A stretch of DNA of 64,000 bases. It comes from Amycolatopsis cihanbeyliensis. GTDB taxonomy: Bacteria; Actinomycetota; Actinomycetes; Mycobacteriales; Pseudonocardiaceae. The stretch is taken from the NCBI RefSeq assembly GCF_006715045.1, contig NZ_VFML01000001.1, forward strand, positions 5,113,501-5,177,500, in the 5' to 3' direction. Shown piece by piece: positions 40,139 through 49,156 of this stretch (its first letter is position 1; every line of letters starts with the position of its first letter). A program made the translations under genes and the position numbers. The notes under the pieces are model-generated. The model had not been told where the DNA came from and ran no database searches. It saw only the letters and a program-made list of their open reading frames with translations.

Positions 40139-41259
40139 GAGGTCGTCACCACCGTCATGCCCTCGGCGAGGCCATCCCCGGTGACCTCGACCTGGCCGTT
40201 GGCGAACAGCCCCGGCCGGACCTCGACCAGCCTGTTCTCGCCGTTCTCGACCACCTCGACGGCGTGGCCGCCCTCGCGCAGCGCGACCAGCGCCCCGATC
40301 GGCACCACCAGCACCCCCTCGGCGGTGTCGCTGGTGAAGGTCACGCTGACCGGCACCGCGCCGAGCCCCTCGGCGGCCTGCTCCTGGTCCAGCGCGATGA
40401 TCACTTCCAGTTTGGCCTCCTGCCCGCCACCGCCGGGCGCACCCTGCTGCTCATCGTCCGAACCGGACTTCGGGCTGGCCGAGGCGACCTTGCCGGTGGT
40501 GGTGCCACCGTCCGGCAGCTCGATGCCGACCGCCGAGTCGGGCTTGGCGATGTCCTGCTTGCTCAGCTCCAGCTCGGCGGTGACCAGTCGCTCGTTCCCG
40601 GTGACCTGCATGAGCTGGCCACCGGCCTGCGCACCGAGTTCGGCGGTGACCTCGGCGACCCGCACCGCGCCGGGCTGCACCGCGACGTCGCCGGGGCCGA
40701 TCTCACCGGTTTCCTCCAGCCCGAGCGACTCCTGCCAGTTCCGCAGCGCCCGCTCGGTGGCCCAGGTGACGTTCTCGTCCGGCTCGCCGAACCCGCCGAA
40801 ACCCAGCTCCGCCAGGTTGCGCTCCACCAGCTCGACATCCGGCCCGTTGTCCACATCGGAGGAAAGCTCGCGGTAGAGCGGAAGGTCGCCGTAGAAGAGC
40901 ACCACCGGCTCGGCGTCCACCGTGTACACCTGCTCACCCCGTTCCAGGACCTCCCCGGTTTCCGGCAGGCCGGTGAGCGTGCCATCGGCCCGCCCGGACA
41001 GCGGGCGCCGCGGCCCGTACCCGAGGTCGCCGGTGACCGTCTCGGTCTCGGCGAGATCCGTCTTGCGCACGGTCGCCGTGGCGGTCTCCGGGCCGGTGGG
41101 CGGCGGCGGTTCGGTATCCGCCAGCGCGCTGCTCAGCACCACGGTCGCGCCGATCCCGACCACCGCGAGCCCGGCCACCGCGACGATCGTCCACCTGGTC
41201 CGCCGCCGTCGGCGCAGGGCCGCCGGCCCTGCCCCCTGCTGCTCGGATTCCTCGGTCAC
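40135..41259 (-). CDS. Periplasmic adaptor-type protein with peptidoglycan-binding domain
   Basis: A 374-residue protein. Residues 26-50 form a membrane anchor ([25 protein letters not shown]). It continues as an RND/HlyD-type adaptor with beta-barrel and lipoyl-like parts ([40 protein letters not shown]). In the middle, residues 125-190 form a peptidoglycan-binding domain ([35 protein letters not shown]). Such adaptors in Gram-positive bacteria pair with MacB-type ATPase and permease. The GTG at 41259 overlaps the stop of the lipoprotein gene (GTGA), so the whole set is one operon. Confidence 0.85.
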   Translation of the reverse strand: MTEESEQQGAGPAALRRRRRTRWTIVAVAGLAVVGIGATVVLSSALADTEPPPPTGPETATATVRKTDLAETETVTGDLGYGPRRPLSGRADGTLTGLPETGEVLERGEQVYTVDAEPVVLFYGDLPLYRELSSDVDNGPDVELVERNLAELGFGGFGEPDENVTWATERALRNWQESLGLEETGEIGPGDVAVQPGAVRVAEVTAELGAQAGGQLMQVTGNERLVTAELELSKQDIAKPDSAVGIELPDGGTTTGKVASASPKSGSDDEQQGAPGGGGQEAKLEVIIALDQEQAAEGLGAVPVSVTFTSDTAEGVLVVPIGALVALREGGHAVEVVENGENRLVEVRPGLFANGQVEVTGDGLAEGMTVVTTS

Positions 41260-41786
41260 TTGGCGGGCTCCATCCTGGTGACGGCGCCGCCCATGCCGCA
41301 TTCCTCGAAGGCCTTCTTCGCCTCGGGGTCGTCCGAGTCCATGGGGATGGCGAGTCCCGGGTTCTCCGCCGTCGGGACCTTGACGTCCAGGCCGTGCTCA
41401 CGCAGGCACTTCGCCTGCTTGCGCATCTCGTCGATCTCCTCGGGGGACAGCTCGGGACGCTCGCCGCCGTTGGGCAGCGCGGAGCGGCACTCCTCGTGCG
41501 CCCGCTCGAACTTCGGGTCGGCGTCACCGGCGGGCATCGCGGGCATCGCTCCGCCCTGACCGGGGTCCGGCATGTCGACTCCGTGGTCGCGCATGCAGCC
41601 CGCGTACTCGAGCATGGCCTCCTGGATGTCCTGGTCGCTCATGTCCTCCGGCGCCTTTTGCTCACTGGTCTCGGTGTCGCCGGAGATGGAGGCCACATCC
41701 GACCCCTTGTCCTCGCCGCCGCACGCGGTCAGCGGCACCAGCAGGGCGAGGCCGGTCAGTACACCCGCGATGGTGGACCTGCGCAT
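41256..41786 (-). CDS. Lipoprotein heading the ABC operon
   Basis: A 176-residue lipoprotein. The signal peptide ends in the lipobox LTACGG at about residue 22. The mature part is acidic, with SDQDIQEAMLEYAGCMRDHGVDMPDP and a similar second unit IDEMRKQAKCLREHGLDVKVP, so it has two internal repeats of C-(M/L)-R-(D/E)-H-G. Such repeats occur in actinobacterial lipoproteins next to MacB-like systems; the Cys and His could bind metal or form disulfides. It is the first gene of the operon and is divergent from the two-component system. Confidence 0.8.
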   Translation of the reverse strand: MRRSTIAGVLTGLALLVPLTACGGEDKGSDVASISGDTETSEQKAPEDMSDQDIQEAMLEYAGCMRDHGVDMPDPGQGGAMPAMPAGDADPKFERAHEECRSALPNGGERPELSPEEIDEMRKQAKCLREHGLDVKVPTAENPGLAIPMDSDDPEAKKAFEECGMGGAVTRMEPAK

Positions 41787-41857
41787 TCCGATCCGTCCTT
41801 TCTCCTCGGTCTTGCCGTTCCGCCCCGATGTCTACGGATCGGGTGATCTCGGCGCGT

Positions 41858-41886
41858 TAAGCGCGAACGCTTATCGCCCGCTTATC
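41858..41886. promoter_or_regulatory. Repeated response-regulator-type sites
   Basis: CGCTTATC occurs at 41868-41875 and 41879-41886, 11 bp apart, one helical turn. An inverted half-site TAAGCG precedes at 41858-41863. The site lies in the 151-bp gap between the divergent lipoprotein and response regulator genes. Confidence 0.6.
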
Positions 41887-41937
41887 CGGCTCGGGTAAGA
41901 CTGGGATCGGTATCGACACCGACAGGAGGAACACCGG

Positions 41938-42597
41938 TTGCGGCTGCTGATCGTCGAGGACGAACGCCTGCTCGCGGACACCGTCGCCGAGGGGCTGCGC
42001 AGGTTCTCCATGGCGGTGGACGTGGCCTACGACGGGACCTCCGCCATGGAGCGGGTGGGGGTGCACGACTACGACGTGGTGGTGCTCGACCGCGACCTGC
42101 CCGGGGTGCACGGCGACGAGGTGTGCCGGGCGCTGCTGGATTCCGGCGGCGAGGTGAAGATCCTGATGCTCACCGCCTCCGGGGAGGTGGAGGACAGGGT
42201 GGCCGGGCTCGGGCTCGGCGCGGACGACTACCTGACCAAACCCTTTGCCTTCGCCGAGCTGGTCGCCAGGGTGCAGGCACTGGGCAGGCGGGCCCGGCCC
42301 GCGCTGCCGCCGGTGCTGGAGAACGCGGGGGTGGTACTCGACCTGCCCCGGCATCAGGCATCCCGGGACGGGCGGTTCCTGCCCCTGTCCCCGAAGGAGT
42401 TCAGCGTGCTGCATGTGCTGATGCGGGCGGAGGGCACGGTGGTGAGCGCCGAGGAGCTGCTGGAGAAGGCCTGGGACGAGCACGCCGACCCGTTCACCAA
42501 CGCGGTCCGGGTGGCGGTGATGACCCTGCGGCGCAAGCTGGGCGCACCGGAACTGATCCACACCGTGCCGGGCGCGGGTTACCGGTTCGGCTCGTGA
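41938..42597 (+). CDS. OmpR-family response regulator
   Basis: A 219-residue regulator with receiver residues E8, D9, phospho-acceptor D51 (VVLDRDLPG) and K near 101 (LTKPFAF). Its C-terminal winged helix (LSPKEFSVLHVLMRAEGTVVSAEELLEKAWDE, FTNAVRVAVMTLRRKLG) binds DNA. TTG 41938 follows GACAGGAGGAACA. Its stop overlaps the kinase start (GTGA). The divergent MacB-like operon and the CGCTTATC repeats between them point to control of that operon. Confidence 0.92.
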   Translation: MRLLIVEDERLLADTVAEGLRRFSMAVDVAYDGTSAMERVGVHDYDVVVLDRDLPGVHGDEVCRALLDSGGEVKILMLTASGEVEDRVAGLGLGADDYLTKPFAFAELVARVQALGRRARPALPPVLENAGVVLDLPRHQASRDGRFLPLSPKEFSVLHVLMRAEGTVVSAEELLEKAWDEHADPFTNAVRVAVMTLRRKLGAPELIHTVPGAGYRFGS

Positions 42598-43763
42598 GGC
42601 TCTCGGTCCGCACCCGGCTCACCGTGATCTACGGTGGGCTGTTCCTGCTCGCGGGCCTCGTCCTGCTGCTGATCAACTACCTGCTGGTGGAGAGCAGGCT
42701 GCCGGACGCCACCGGGTTCGCCAGCACCCAGCTGGAGCAGAACCCCGCGATCACCGCGCAACCCGCGACCCCGGCCGTCCCTTCGGACGGCATCGCGCTG
42801 CGGCGGGCCGAGGCGGCCGAGGCCATGACCATCTCCCTCACCGAGTACCGCGCCTCCGCGCTGAACACCCTGCTGCTGCAGTCCGGGGTGGCGCTGGTGG
42901 TGGCGGCGGCGCTCGCGGGCGGGTTCGGCTGGCTGATCGCGGGCCGGGCACTGCGGCCGGTGCACGACATCACCACGACCGCGCGCAGGCTCGGCGCGGA
43001 GAGTCTGGACCGGCGGATCGACCACGAGGGGCCGCAGGACGAGCTCAAGGAGCTAGCCGACACCTTCGACGGCATGCTGGACCGGCTGGCCTCCGCCTTC
43101 GACAGCCAGCAGAGGTTCGTCGCGAACGCCTCGCACGAGCTGCGTACCCCGCTGGCGGTGCAGCGCACCCTGGTGGAGGTCGCACTGGCCGACCCCGCGG
43201 CCACGCCGGAGCTGCGCAGGCTCGCCACCCAGTTGCTGCACACCGGGGAGCGCAGCGAGCGATTGATCGACGGGCTGCTCGCGCTGGCCCGCAGCGATCG
43301 TGGGCTCGCGGGCCGGGTGCCGGTCCGGCTGGACGAGGTGGCCGGGCGGGTGCTCGCCGGGACCGGCGACCTCGGCACGGAGCTGGAGGTCGCCCTGCGT
43401 CCGCGGCTGCGGCCGTGCACCGTCGCCGGGGACGCGGTGCTGCTGGAACGGCTGCTGGAGAACCTGGTGCGCAATGCCGTGCACTACAACGAGCCGGGCG
43501 GGTGGGTCACCGTCGAGACCGGCGGCGAGGACGCGCTGGTGGTGACCAACACCGGCCCCGAGGTCGCCGCGGCGGAGATCCCGGCACTGTTCGAGCCGTT
43601 CCGCAGGCACGGAACCGAGCGCACCACGGCCAACGGCGGGGTCGGGCTGGGCCTTTCCGTCGTGCGCTCGGTCGCCCACGCGCATGGCGGCGAGGTCCGC
43701 GCCGAACCGGGCCCGCACGGCGGGCTCCGCATCACCGTCCACCTCCCCACCAGCCCTGCGTGA
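42594..43763 (+). CDS. Sensor histidine kinase
   Basis: A 389-residue HAMP-type kinase. Two membrane helices at residues 9-28 and about 100-122 enclose a short extracytoplasmic sensor of about 70 residues. HAMP follows (RALRPVHDITTTARRLG), then the H-box FVANASHELRTPL with H181, N-box LLENLVRNAVHYN and G-box ERTTANGGVGLGLSVVRSV. The small sensor domain is typical for envelope-stress kinases. Overlap with the response regulator indicates coexpression. Confidence 0.93.
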   Translation: MRLSVRTRLTVIYGGLFLLAGLVLLLINYLLVESRLPDATGFASTQLEQNPAITAQPATPAVPSDGIALRRAEAAEAMTISLTEYRASALNTLLLQSGVALVVAAALAGGFGWLIAGRALRPVHDITTTARRLGAESLDRRIDHEGPQDELKELADTFDGMLDRLASAFDSQQRFVANASHELRTPLAVQRTLVEVALADPAATPELRRLATQLLHTGERSERLIDGLLALARSDRGLAGRVPVRLDEVAGRVLAGTGDLGTELEVALRPRLRPCTVAGDAVLLERLLENLVRNAVHYNEPGGWVTVETGGEDALVVTNTGPEVAAAEIPALFEPFRRHGTERTTANGGVGLGLSVVRSVAHAHGGEVRAEPGPHGGLRITVHLPTSPA

Positions 43764-44720
43764 TCAGCTGGTGGGGGTGAGGGCGGGCACGAAGTCCGGG
43801 TCGACCTGGGCGGCCAGGTCCTCTCCGGTCCGGGCGTTGCCCCACGCCCTGGCGTTGCGCAGGTGGAACTCCACGGCCTGGGCCTGGTAGCGCGCCCAGT
43901 CCCTGGTCACCGAGTCCACCTCGGTCAGCATCGTGCGCAGGGTGTCCAGGTTGTGCGGTTCCAGCTCGGTGATCGGCCGGGAGCGCCCGCGCTCGGCGGC
44001 ACGCACATGCGCCGAACCGGCCACCCAGCCGAGCAGGTGCTCGCCGACCTGCTCGCGCAGGAAGTCCACGTCCTCGGCATCGGTGACCTTGTTGCCGACC
44101 ACCACCAGGCGCACGCCGAAGTCCCGCGCGTACTCGGCGTACTGCCGGTAGACGCCGACGCTGCGCACGGTGGGCTCACAGACCAGGAAGGTCACGTCGA
44201 ACCGGGTGAACAGGCCGGAGGCGAAGGCGTCGGCGCCTGCCGTCATGTCCAGCACCACGTACTCGCCCGGGCCGTCGAGGAGATGGTTGAGCAGCAACTC
44301 GGCCGCGCCGACCTTGCCGTGGTAGCAGGAGACCCCGAGGTCGTCCTCGGCGAACCGCCCGGTGACCCCGAGCCGGATCCCGTTCACCTCGCGGAAGCAG
44401 GCCGCGGAGATCGGGTTGTCCTCGAACGGGGTGACCAGCCGCGAGCCCCTCCCCGGCGGGGTGGTCTTGATCATCGCCTCCGCGCTGGAGATGCGCGGGT
44501 TGTCGCCGCGCAGGTGTTCCTTGATCAGCGGCAGGTGGTCGCCGAGGGTCGGCAGCGCCGCAGCTTGCCGCTCACTCGCGCCGATGGCGACCGCGAGGTG
44601 CTGGTTGATATCCGCGTCGATGGCCAGCACCGGATGGCCGGAGCCGGAAAGGTAGCTGGTGAACAGTGCGGCCAGCGTGGTCTTCCCGCTGCCGCCCTTG
44701 CCGACGAAGGCAACTTTCAT
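43764..44720 (-). CDS. MinD/CooC-type P-loop ATPase
   Basis: A 318-residue deviant-Walker ATPase: GKGGSGKTT at residues 7-15, switch I IDADINQHL, and DMTAGADAF as a Walker B/switch II region. The family includes CooC, a nickel-insertion ATPase, and ArsA/MinD relatives. A single Cys in GVSCYHGKVGAAEL recalls the CooC metal site, but no carbon-monoxide dehydrogenase or other CooC client is near. It may serve another metallocentre or be a general partner. ATG 44720 has TGGAGTCCGGC upstream. It converges with the histidine kinase gene with no space between stops. Confidence 0.8.
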   Translation of the reverse strand: MKVAFVGKGGSGKTTLAALFTSYLSGSGHPVLAIDADINQHLAVAIGASERQAAALPTLGDHLPLIKEHLRGDNPRISSAEAMIKTTPPGRGSRLVTPFEDNPISAACFREVNGIRLGVTGRFAEDDLGVSCYHGKVGAAELLLNHLLDGPGEYVVLDMTAGADAFASGLFTRFDVTFLVCEPTVRSVGVYRQYAEYARDFGVRLVVVGNKVTDAEDVDFLREQVGEHLLGWVAGSAHVRAAERGRSRPITELEPHNLDTLRTMLTEVDSVTRDWARYQAQAVEFHLRNARAWGNARTGEDLAAQVDPDFVPALTPTS

Positions 44721-44832
44721 GCCGGACTCCAGAAAACACTAGTGAAGATGGGATCGGTTTTCATTTCTTTCGTGCGTCAAGGTACACCGAACGGCCGAGC
44801 CTCGAACGAGCGATGGACCCGGCCGAGCGAGT

Positions 44833-44838
44833 TAGGGT
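44833..44838 (+). promoter_or_regulatory. -10 box of a probable leaderless promoter (RNB gene)
   Basis: TAGGGT sits 6 nt before GTG 44845, again without a ribosome site. Confidence 0.5.
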
Positions 44839-44844
44839 GAGGGT

Positions 44845-46278
44845 GTGCCTTCCTCGGTGATCCGCACGACCGGCGCGGACGGCGACTTCGCCGCGTTACG
44901 CGCCGAGTTCGAGCTGCCGGAGGGCTTTCTGGCCGAGGTGCTGGCCGAGGCGGAGGCGGTGGCAGGCGATCCCGCGGAGTTCGCGGGCGGCCGGGTGGAC
45001 GCCACCGACCTTCCGTTCGTGACCATCGACCCGGCGGGATCCAAGGACCTCGACCAGGCCACGCTGATCGAGCGCACCCGCTCCGGCGGGTTCCGGGTGC
45101 ATTACGCCATCGCCGACCTGGTCGCCTTCGTGCCGGCGGGCGGCGCGATCGATCGGGAGTCCCGGCGGCGCGGGCAGACGCTGTACCTCCCGGACGGGAC
45201 CATCCCGTTGCACCCGCCGGAACTGTCCGAGGGTGCGGCCAGCCTGCTGCCCGGCGAGGTACGGCCGGCGGTGTGGTGGACCATCGACACCGACGCCTGG
45301 GGCGAGCCGGAGCGGGTCCGGGTACGGCGGGCGCTGATTCGCTCGAGTGCGCAGCTCGACTACGAGTCGGTGCAGGCCGCGTTCGACGCGGGCACGCCAC
45401 CGGGGCCGGTGGCCGCGCTGGCGGAGTTCGGCAGGTTGCGGCGGGAGCTGGCGGTCCGGCGCGGCGCGGTCGAGCCGCAGCTGCCCGAGCAGGAGATCCA
45501 CGGCGGTGAGGCGGACGGCTGGACCCTCGGTCTGCGGCCGCGCAACGAGGTCGAGGCGTGGAACGCCGAGCTGTCCCTGCTCACCGGCATGTCCGCGGCC
45601 TCGATCATGCTGGAGGCCGGAATCGGGGTGCTGCGCACGCTCCCGGCCCCGGATGAGGCCACGCTGGACTGGTTGCGCCGTTCCGCGGCCGCGTTCGGGA
45701 TCGAATGGCCTTCCGGTACCAGCGTCTCCGAGCTGCTCAGCACCATGGACGCCGCCCGCCCGGAATCGTTGGCGTTCTACGCCTGCACCACCCGCGTGCT
45801 GCGCGGGGCGGGATACACCAGCTTCCACTCCGGACCGCCGGAACTGGCCGTACATGCCGGGATCGGTGGCCCGTACGCGCATGTCACCGCGCCGATCCGG
45901 CGGCTGGTCGACCGGTTCGGCACCGAGGTCTGCCTCGCCGTCACCGCGGGACGGCCGGTGCCGGACTGGGTGCGCGCGGCGCTGGTCGACATGCCCGAGG
46001 TGATGAGCGCATCGGACCTGCTGGCGGCCAAAGTGGAGCGAGCCTGCCTCGACCAGGTCGAGTCCTGGATCCTCGCCGAGCACGTCGGTGGCCGGTTCAG
46101 CGCCGTGGTGCTGCGCGCCGACGCCACCCGGGCGGAGGTGCTGATCGAGGACCCGCCTGTGCTCGGCAAGTGTGCCGGCGCGGGACTCCCTGAAGGGGAA
46201 CGGATCATGGTACGGCTGACCGACGTCGACGTGGCGCGGCGCAAGGTCCGGTTCGAGCGGCTGCCCGCCGATGAGTGA
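44845..46278 (+). CDS. RNB-domain ribonuclease (RNase II/R family)
   Basis: A 477-residue 3'-5' exoribonuclease. The RNB domain starts near residue 50: FVTIDPAGSKDLDQA with the catalytic Asp cluster, YAIADLVAFV, and RRGQTLYLPDGTIPLHPPELSEG, followed by TGMSAASIMLEAGIGVLRT. The C-terminal S1-like domain is short. It lacks the N-terminal cold-shock domains of RNase R, so it is a compact form typical of actinomycetes. GTG 44845 has leaderless-type spacing to TAGGGT. The next gene overlaps its last 8 bases. Confidence 0.9.
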   Translation: MPSSVIRTTGADGDFAALRAEFELPEGFLAEVLAEAEAVAGDPAEFAGGRVDATDLPFVTIDPAGSKDLDQATLIERTRSGGFRVHYAIADLVAFVPAGGAIDRESRRRGQTLYLPDGTIPLHPPELSEGAASLLPGEVRPAVWWTIDTDAWGEPERVRVRRALIRSSAQLDYESVQAAFDAGTPPGPVAALAEFGRLRRELAVRRGAVEPQLPEQEIHGGEADGWTLGLRPRNEVEAWNAELSLLTGMSAASIMLEAGIGVLRTLPAPDEATLDWLRRSAAAFGIEWPSGTSVSELLSTMDAARPESLAFYACTTRVLRGAGYTSFHSGPPELAVHAGIGGPYAHVTAPIRRLVDRFGTEVCLAVTAGRPVPDWVRAALVDMPEVMSASDLLAAKVERACLDQVESWILAEHVGGRFSAVVLRADATRAEVLIEDPPVLGKCAGAGLPEGERIMVRLTDVDVARRKVRFERLPADE

Positions 46279-46684
46279 CCGGCCGGAGGACCTGCCCGCC
46301 GGGGCGGATCGCTGGACGGCGGGGGAGCGGGAGATCGCCGAGCGGATACTGGCCTGCCGGGCGGCGGTGGTCAACGTGCGCAAGTCCGGACCGCACCGGC
46401 GGCTCGTGCCCTGGCTGGTGCGCAACGACCTGATCACCTATGTCGGGCACGCCGGTCCCCGGCACGGCTGGCCGGAGTCCGGGTTCGCCAACCCGTTCGT
46501 CCGGGAGGCCAAGCAGGACCGGCAGGCCATGGTCCGGCACTACCGCGAGTATCTGGACAGGCAGCCGGGCCTGCTGCGCCGCCTGCGTGCCGGGGAGCTG
46601 GACGGCCGCGCGCTCGGCTGCTGGTGCGCGCCCAAGCCCTGTCACGCCGACGTGCTGCTGGAGCACCTCGAAGGCGCGGGGTAG
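46271..46684 (+). CDS. DUF4326 domain protein
   Basis: A 137-residue protein with the DUF4326 pattern: VVNVRKSGPHRRLVPW, YVGHAGPRHGWPESGFANPF, and near the end ALGCWCAPKPCHADVLLEHL with a conserved Cys/His cluster. The family is found in phage and bacterial genomes; its activity is not known, though a nucleic-acid role is often assumed. ATG 46271 overlaps the end of the RNB nuclease gene by 8 bp, so the pair is translationally coupled. Confidence 0.85.
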   Translation: MSDRPEDLPAGADRWTAGEREIAERILACRAAVVNVRKSGPHRRLVPWLVRNDLITYVGHAGPRHGWPESGFANPFVREAKQDRQAMVRHYREYLDRQPGLLRRLRAGELDGRALGCWCAPKPCHADVLLEHLEGAG

Positions 46685-46702
46685 CCGGCCCGCGGGCGGG
46701 AC

Positions 46703-47665
46703 TCAGGCGGTCGCGGCGAAACGGTCGGTCGCCAGCCGCAGCTCGCGGAGCACCCCCGGGTCGTTCACCGCGTGCCCCGCGTTCGGCAGGATGCGCAGCT
46801 CGGAGCCGGGCCATGCCCTGTGCAGCTCGTAGGCCGTGACCGGCGGGCACACCAGGTCGTAGCGACCCTGCACGATCATCCCGGGAATGCCCTGCAATTT
46901 GGCCGCGTCGCGGATGAGCTGTCCTTCGTCGAGCCAGGCGCCGTGCGTGAAGTAGTGCAGTGCGATCCGGGCGAACGGCACCGCGAACTCCGGCCGCGCG
47001 TAGTTGCTCCGGAAACTCTCCTGGGGCACGACGGAGACGATCGCGCCTTCCCACGCGCTCCACGCGACCGCGGCCCGTTCCCGCACGGCCGGGTCCGGGT
47101 GGTCCAGCAGCTTCCGGTAGGCGGCGAGTGGATCCGCGCGCCCGGCCTCGTCCAGCGGGGCGAGGTAGCTCGCCCACTCCTCGGGAAAGAGCTGCCCGGC
47201 TCCGCCCCGGTAAATCCAGTCGAGCTCGCCGCGCCGCCCGGTGAACACCCCGCGCAGCACGATCTCGGTCACCCTTCCGGGATGCGTCTGCGCGTAGGCC
47301 AGTGCCAGCGTCGCCCCCCAGGAACCGCCGAACAGTTGCCAGCGCTCGATCCGCAGGTGCTCCCGCAGCAGCTCCATATCGGCGACCAGATGCCAGGTGG
47401 TGTTCGCCGCGAGGTCGTCGACCGCCTCGGCGGCAGGCGGGGTGCTGCGGCCCGCGCCACGCTGGTCGAACAGCACGATGCGGTAGGCCAGCGGGTCGAA
47501 GTGCTGGCGGGCCAGGGGCGCGAGCCCGCTGCCCGGCCCACCGTGCAGGACGACGACGGGTTTGCCCGCGGGGTTACCGCAGCATTCCCAGTACACGGTG
47601 TTGCCGTCGCCGACGTCCAGCTTGCCGTGCTCGTACGGCTGGATCGGCGGGTACAGCTCGTTCAT
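46703..47665 (-). CDS. pip: Proline iminopeptidase (alpha/beta hydrolase)
   Basis: A 320-residue S33 peptidase. The oxyanion HGGPGSG is near residue 40, the nucleophile elbow GGSWGAT near residue 112, and LFDQRGAGRST is the family signature. The catalytic His is in AGHAVNDPG near the C-terminus. It removes N-terminal proline from peptides in the cytoplasm. It shares the S33 class with the exported Hip1-like genes at 56 kb, but is not a lipoprotein. The stop is 19 bp from the convergent DUF4326 gene. Confidence 0.92.
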   Translation of the reverse strand: MNELYPPIQPYEHGKLDVGDGNTVYWECCGNPAGKPVVVLHGGPGSGLAPLARQHFDPLAYRIVLFDQRGAGRSTPPAAEAVDDLAANTTWHLVADMELLREHLRIERWQLFGGSWGATLALAYAQTHPGRVTEIVLRGVFTGRRGELDWIYRGGAGQLFPEEWASYLAPLDEAGRADPLAAYRKLLDHPDPAVRERAAVAWSAWEGAIVSVVPQESFRSNYARPEFAVPFARIALHYFTHGAWLDEGQLIRDAAKLQGIPGMIVQGRYDLVCPPVTAYELHRAWPGSELRILPNAGHAVNDPGVLRELRLATDRFAATA

Positions 47666-47807
47666 GCTGGTCCACTCTGCCGGACGCGCGCGTACCTCGC
47701 CGCTTTCGGGTGGGGGCTCACTCCCGCCGCCATCTCGAGTGAGCCCCGGCCCGGTTCCCTCGGAGCGAGGTGTGCAAAAAGGTAAGGTATCTACCGAATG
47801 TAGTCAA

Positions 47808-47830
47808 ATACATGACTACTGTTCATGTAT
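47808..47830. terminator. A+T-rich hairpin after panB
   Basis: ATACATG and CATGTAT pair over 7 bp with a 9-nt loop. It lies 5 bp from the panB stop and is unusually A+T rich. It could end panB transcription, or be a promoter-region element of a divergent unit, since 47666-47807 has no gene. Confidence 0.4.
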
Positions 47831-47835
47831 ATGAA

Positions 47836-48720
47836 TCAGTGGAACGAGTGCTCCGGTGCCGGGAACTCGCCCCGGCGGACCTCCTCGGCGAAGGCGGTGG
47901 CGGCACCGGAGAGCACCCCGGCGAGGTCGGCGTAGCGCTTGACGAACCGGGGTGCCTTGCCCCGGCGCAGTCCCGCCATGTCCTGCCAGACCAGCACCTG
48001 CGCGTCGCAGTCCGGGCCCGCGCCGATCCCGATGGTCGGGATGTGCAGCTCGTGGGTGATCCGCTTGGCGGCCTCGGCGGGGACCATCTCCATGACCACC
48101 GCGAACGCCCCCGCCTCCTGCAGGGCCACCGCGTCGGCCAGCAGTTCCTCGGCCGCGGCTCCGCGCCCCTGTACCCGGTAGCCGCCCAGGTTGTGCTCGC
48201 TCTGCGGGGTGAAGCCGATATGCCCCATCACCGGCACCCCCGCGGCGGTCAACGCCTGGACGTGCGGCGTGAACGCCCTGCCGCCTTCCAGCTTCACCGC
48301 GTGCGCGCGGCCCTCCTTCATGAACCGCACCGAGGTGGCGAGCGCCTGTTCCGTGGAAAGCTGGTAGGAGCCGAAGGGCAGATCGGCCACCACCAGCGCG
48401 TGTTTCACCGATCGAGTGACGCCGCGAACCAGTGGGAGCAGTTCGTCCACGGTGACCGGCAGCGAGGTGTCGTAGCCGAACACGTTGTTCGCGGCCGAGT
48501 CGCCGACCAGCAGCACCGGGATGCCGGCCTCGTCGAACAGTTCGGCGGTGTACATGTCGTAGGCGGTGAGCATCGGCCAGGGCTCGCCGCGTTCCTTGAG
48601 CTCCCGCAGGTGATGGACGCGGACCTGGCGGCCGGGCCGGCCGGCCCTGGTTGCGGAGCCGGAGCCGTACGGGGCGGGCTGCTCGCCCGCGCTGGCACGG
48701 TTCGATTCGGGGGTGGACAT
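47836..48720 (-). CDS. panB: 3-methyl-2-oxobutanoate hydroxymethyltransferase
   Basis: A 294-residue enzyme of pantothenate synthesis that transfers a hydroxymethyl group from methylenetetrahydrofolate to 3-methyl-2-oxobutanoate, giving ketopantoate. Signatures are [44 protein letters not shown] (residues about 49-92), GHIGFTPQS and VMEMVPAE with the catalytic Glu. It keeps the synteny of Rv2225. ATG 48720 has GGAAGGAAGG upstream. No riboswitch was seen in the leader. Confidence 0.95.
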   Translation of the reverse strand: MSTPESNRASAGEQPAPYGSGSATRAGRPGRQVRVHHLRELKERGEPWPMLTAYDMYTAELFDEAGIPVLLVGDSAANNVFGYDTSLPVTVDELLPLVRGVTRSVKHALVVADLPFGSYQLSTEQALATSVRFMKEGRAHAVKLEGGRAFTPHVQALTAAGVPVMGHIGFTPQSEHNLGGYRVQGRGAAAEELLADAVALQEAGAFAVVMEMVPAEAAKRITHELHIPTIGIGAGPDCDAQVLVWQDMAGLRRGKAPRFVKRYADLAGVLSGAATAFAEEVRRGEFPAPEHSFH

Positions 48721-48997
48721 CGTCGTCGACCTTCCTTCCCTCGAGGCCCTGTACCAGGGTCCCCGGGTAGTTCGGCGGGTGCACTTCGAAGCGTCGCACC
48801 ACGCCGAGGCGAACCCAAGATCGTGCGATGAGCTTCACAGGCCAGGCCAGGCCCGGCCCGGTCGGCGGGGGTGGGGGCACGGTCCGATATCCGGTGACCG
48901 GTGCGGTGCGACATCCTTGCCCCTGCTGGCTAAGATCACCCCCAACGATCACACCGACCGTGTGATCCGAGCCGGTGTCAGGCAATGGGAGTGTATT

Positions 48998-49086
48998 GTG
49001 CCGGTAGATACCAATCCGACCGAAAGCAGCTGTTTTGCCCAGGTCAGCTAGCTTGTGTGGCCGGGCTGCTTTCGGTCTCCTTGGTA
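48998..49086 (+). repeat. Structured repeat element, copy 1
   Basis: The first 24 bases (48998-49021) and the last 13 bases (49074-49086) are identical to those of the element at 49832-49930. The ends form an outer stem TACCAA/TTGGTA and an inner stem that here extends to 13 bp (49018-49030 with 49065-49077), with a symmetric UCC/UCC internal loop between. The middles differ. It lies in the 436-bp gap between divergent panB and the DUF998 gene. Nothing else is recognised in 48721-48997. Confidence 0.75.
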
Positions 49087-49156
49087 TGTGCGTTCGCTGG
49101 TGCGGCGGCCGTACGCGCCTTACCCGCAACCAGCCGCCGGCCGCCGGACCACGCGA

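Noticed and set aside
48721..48997. Possible riboswitch or leader for panB
   Set aside because: No aptamer core that I know (TPP, SAM, cobalamin, FMN and others) is present. The panB ATG has a normal ribosome site.
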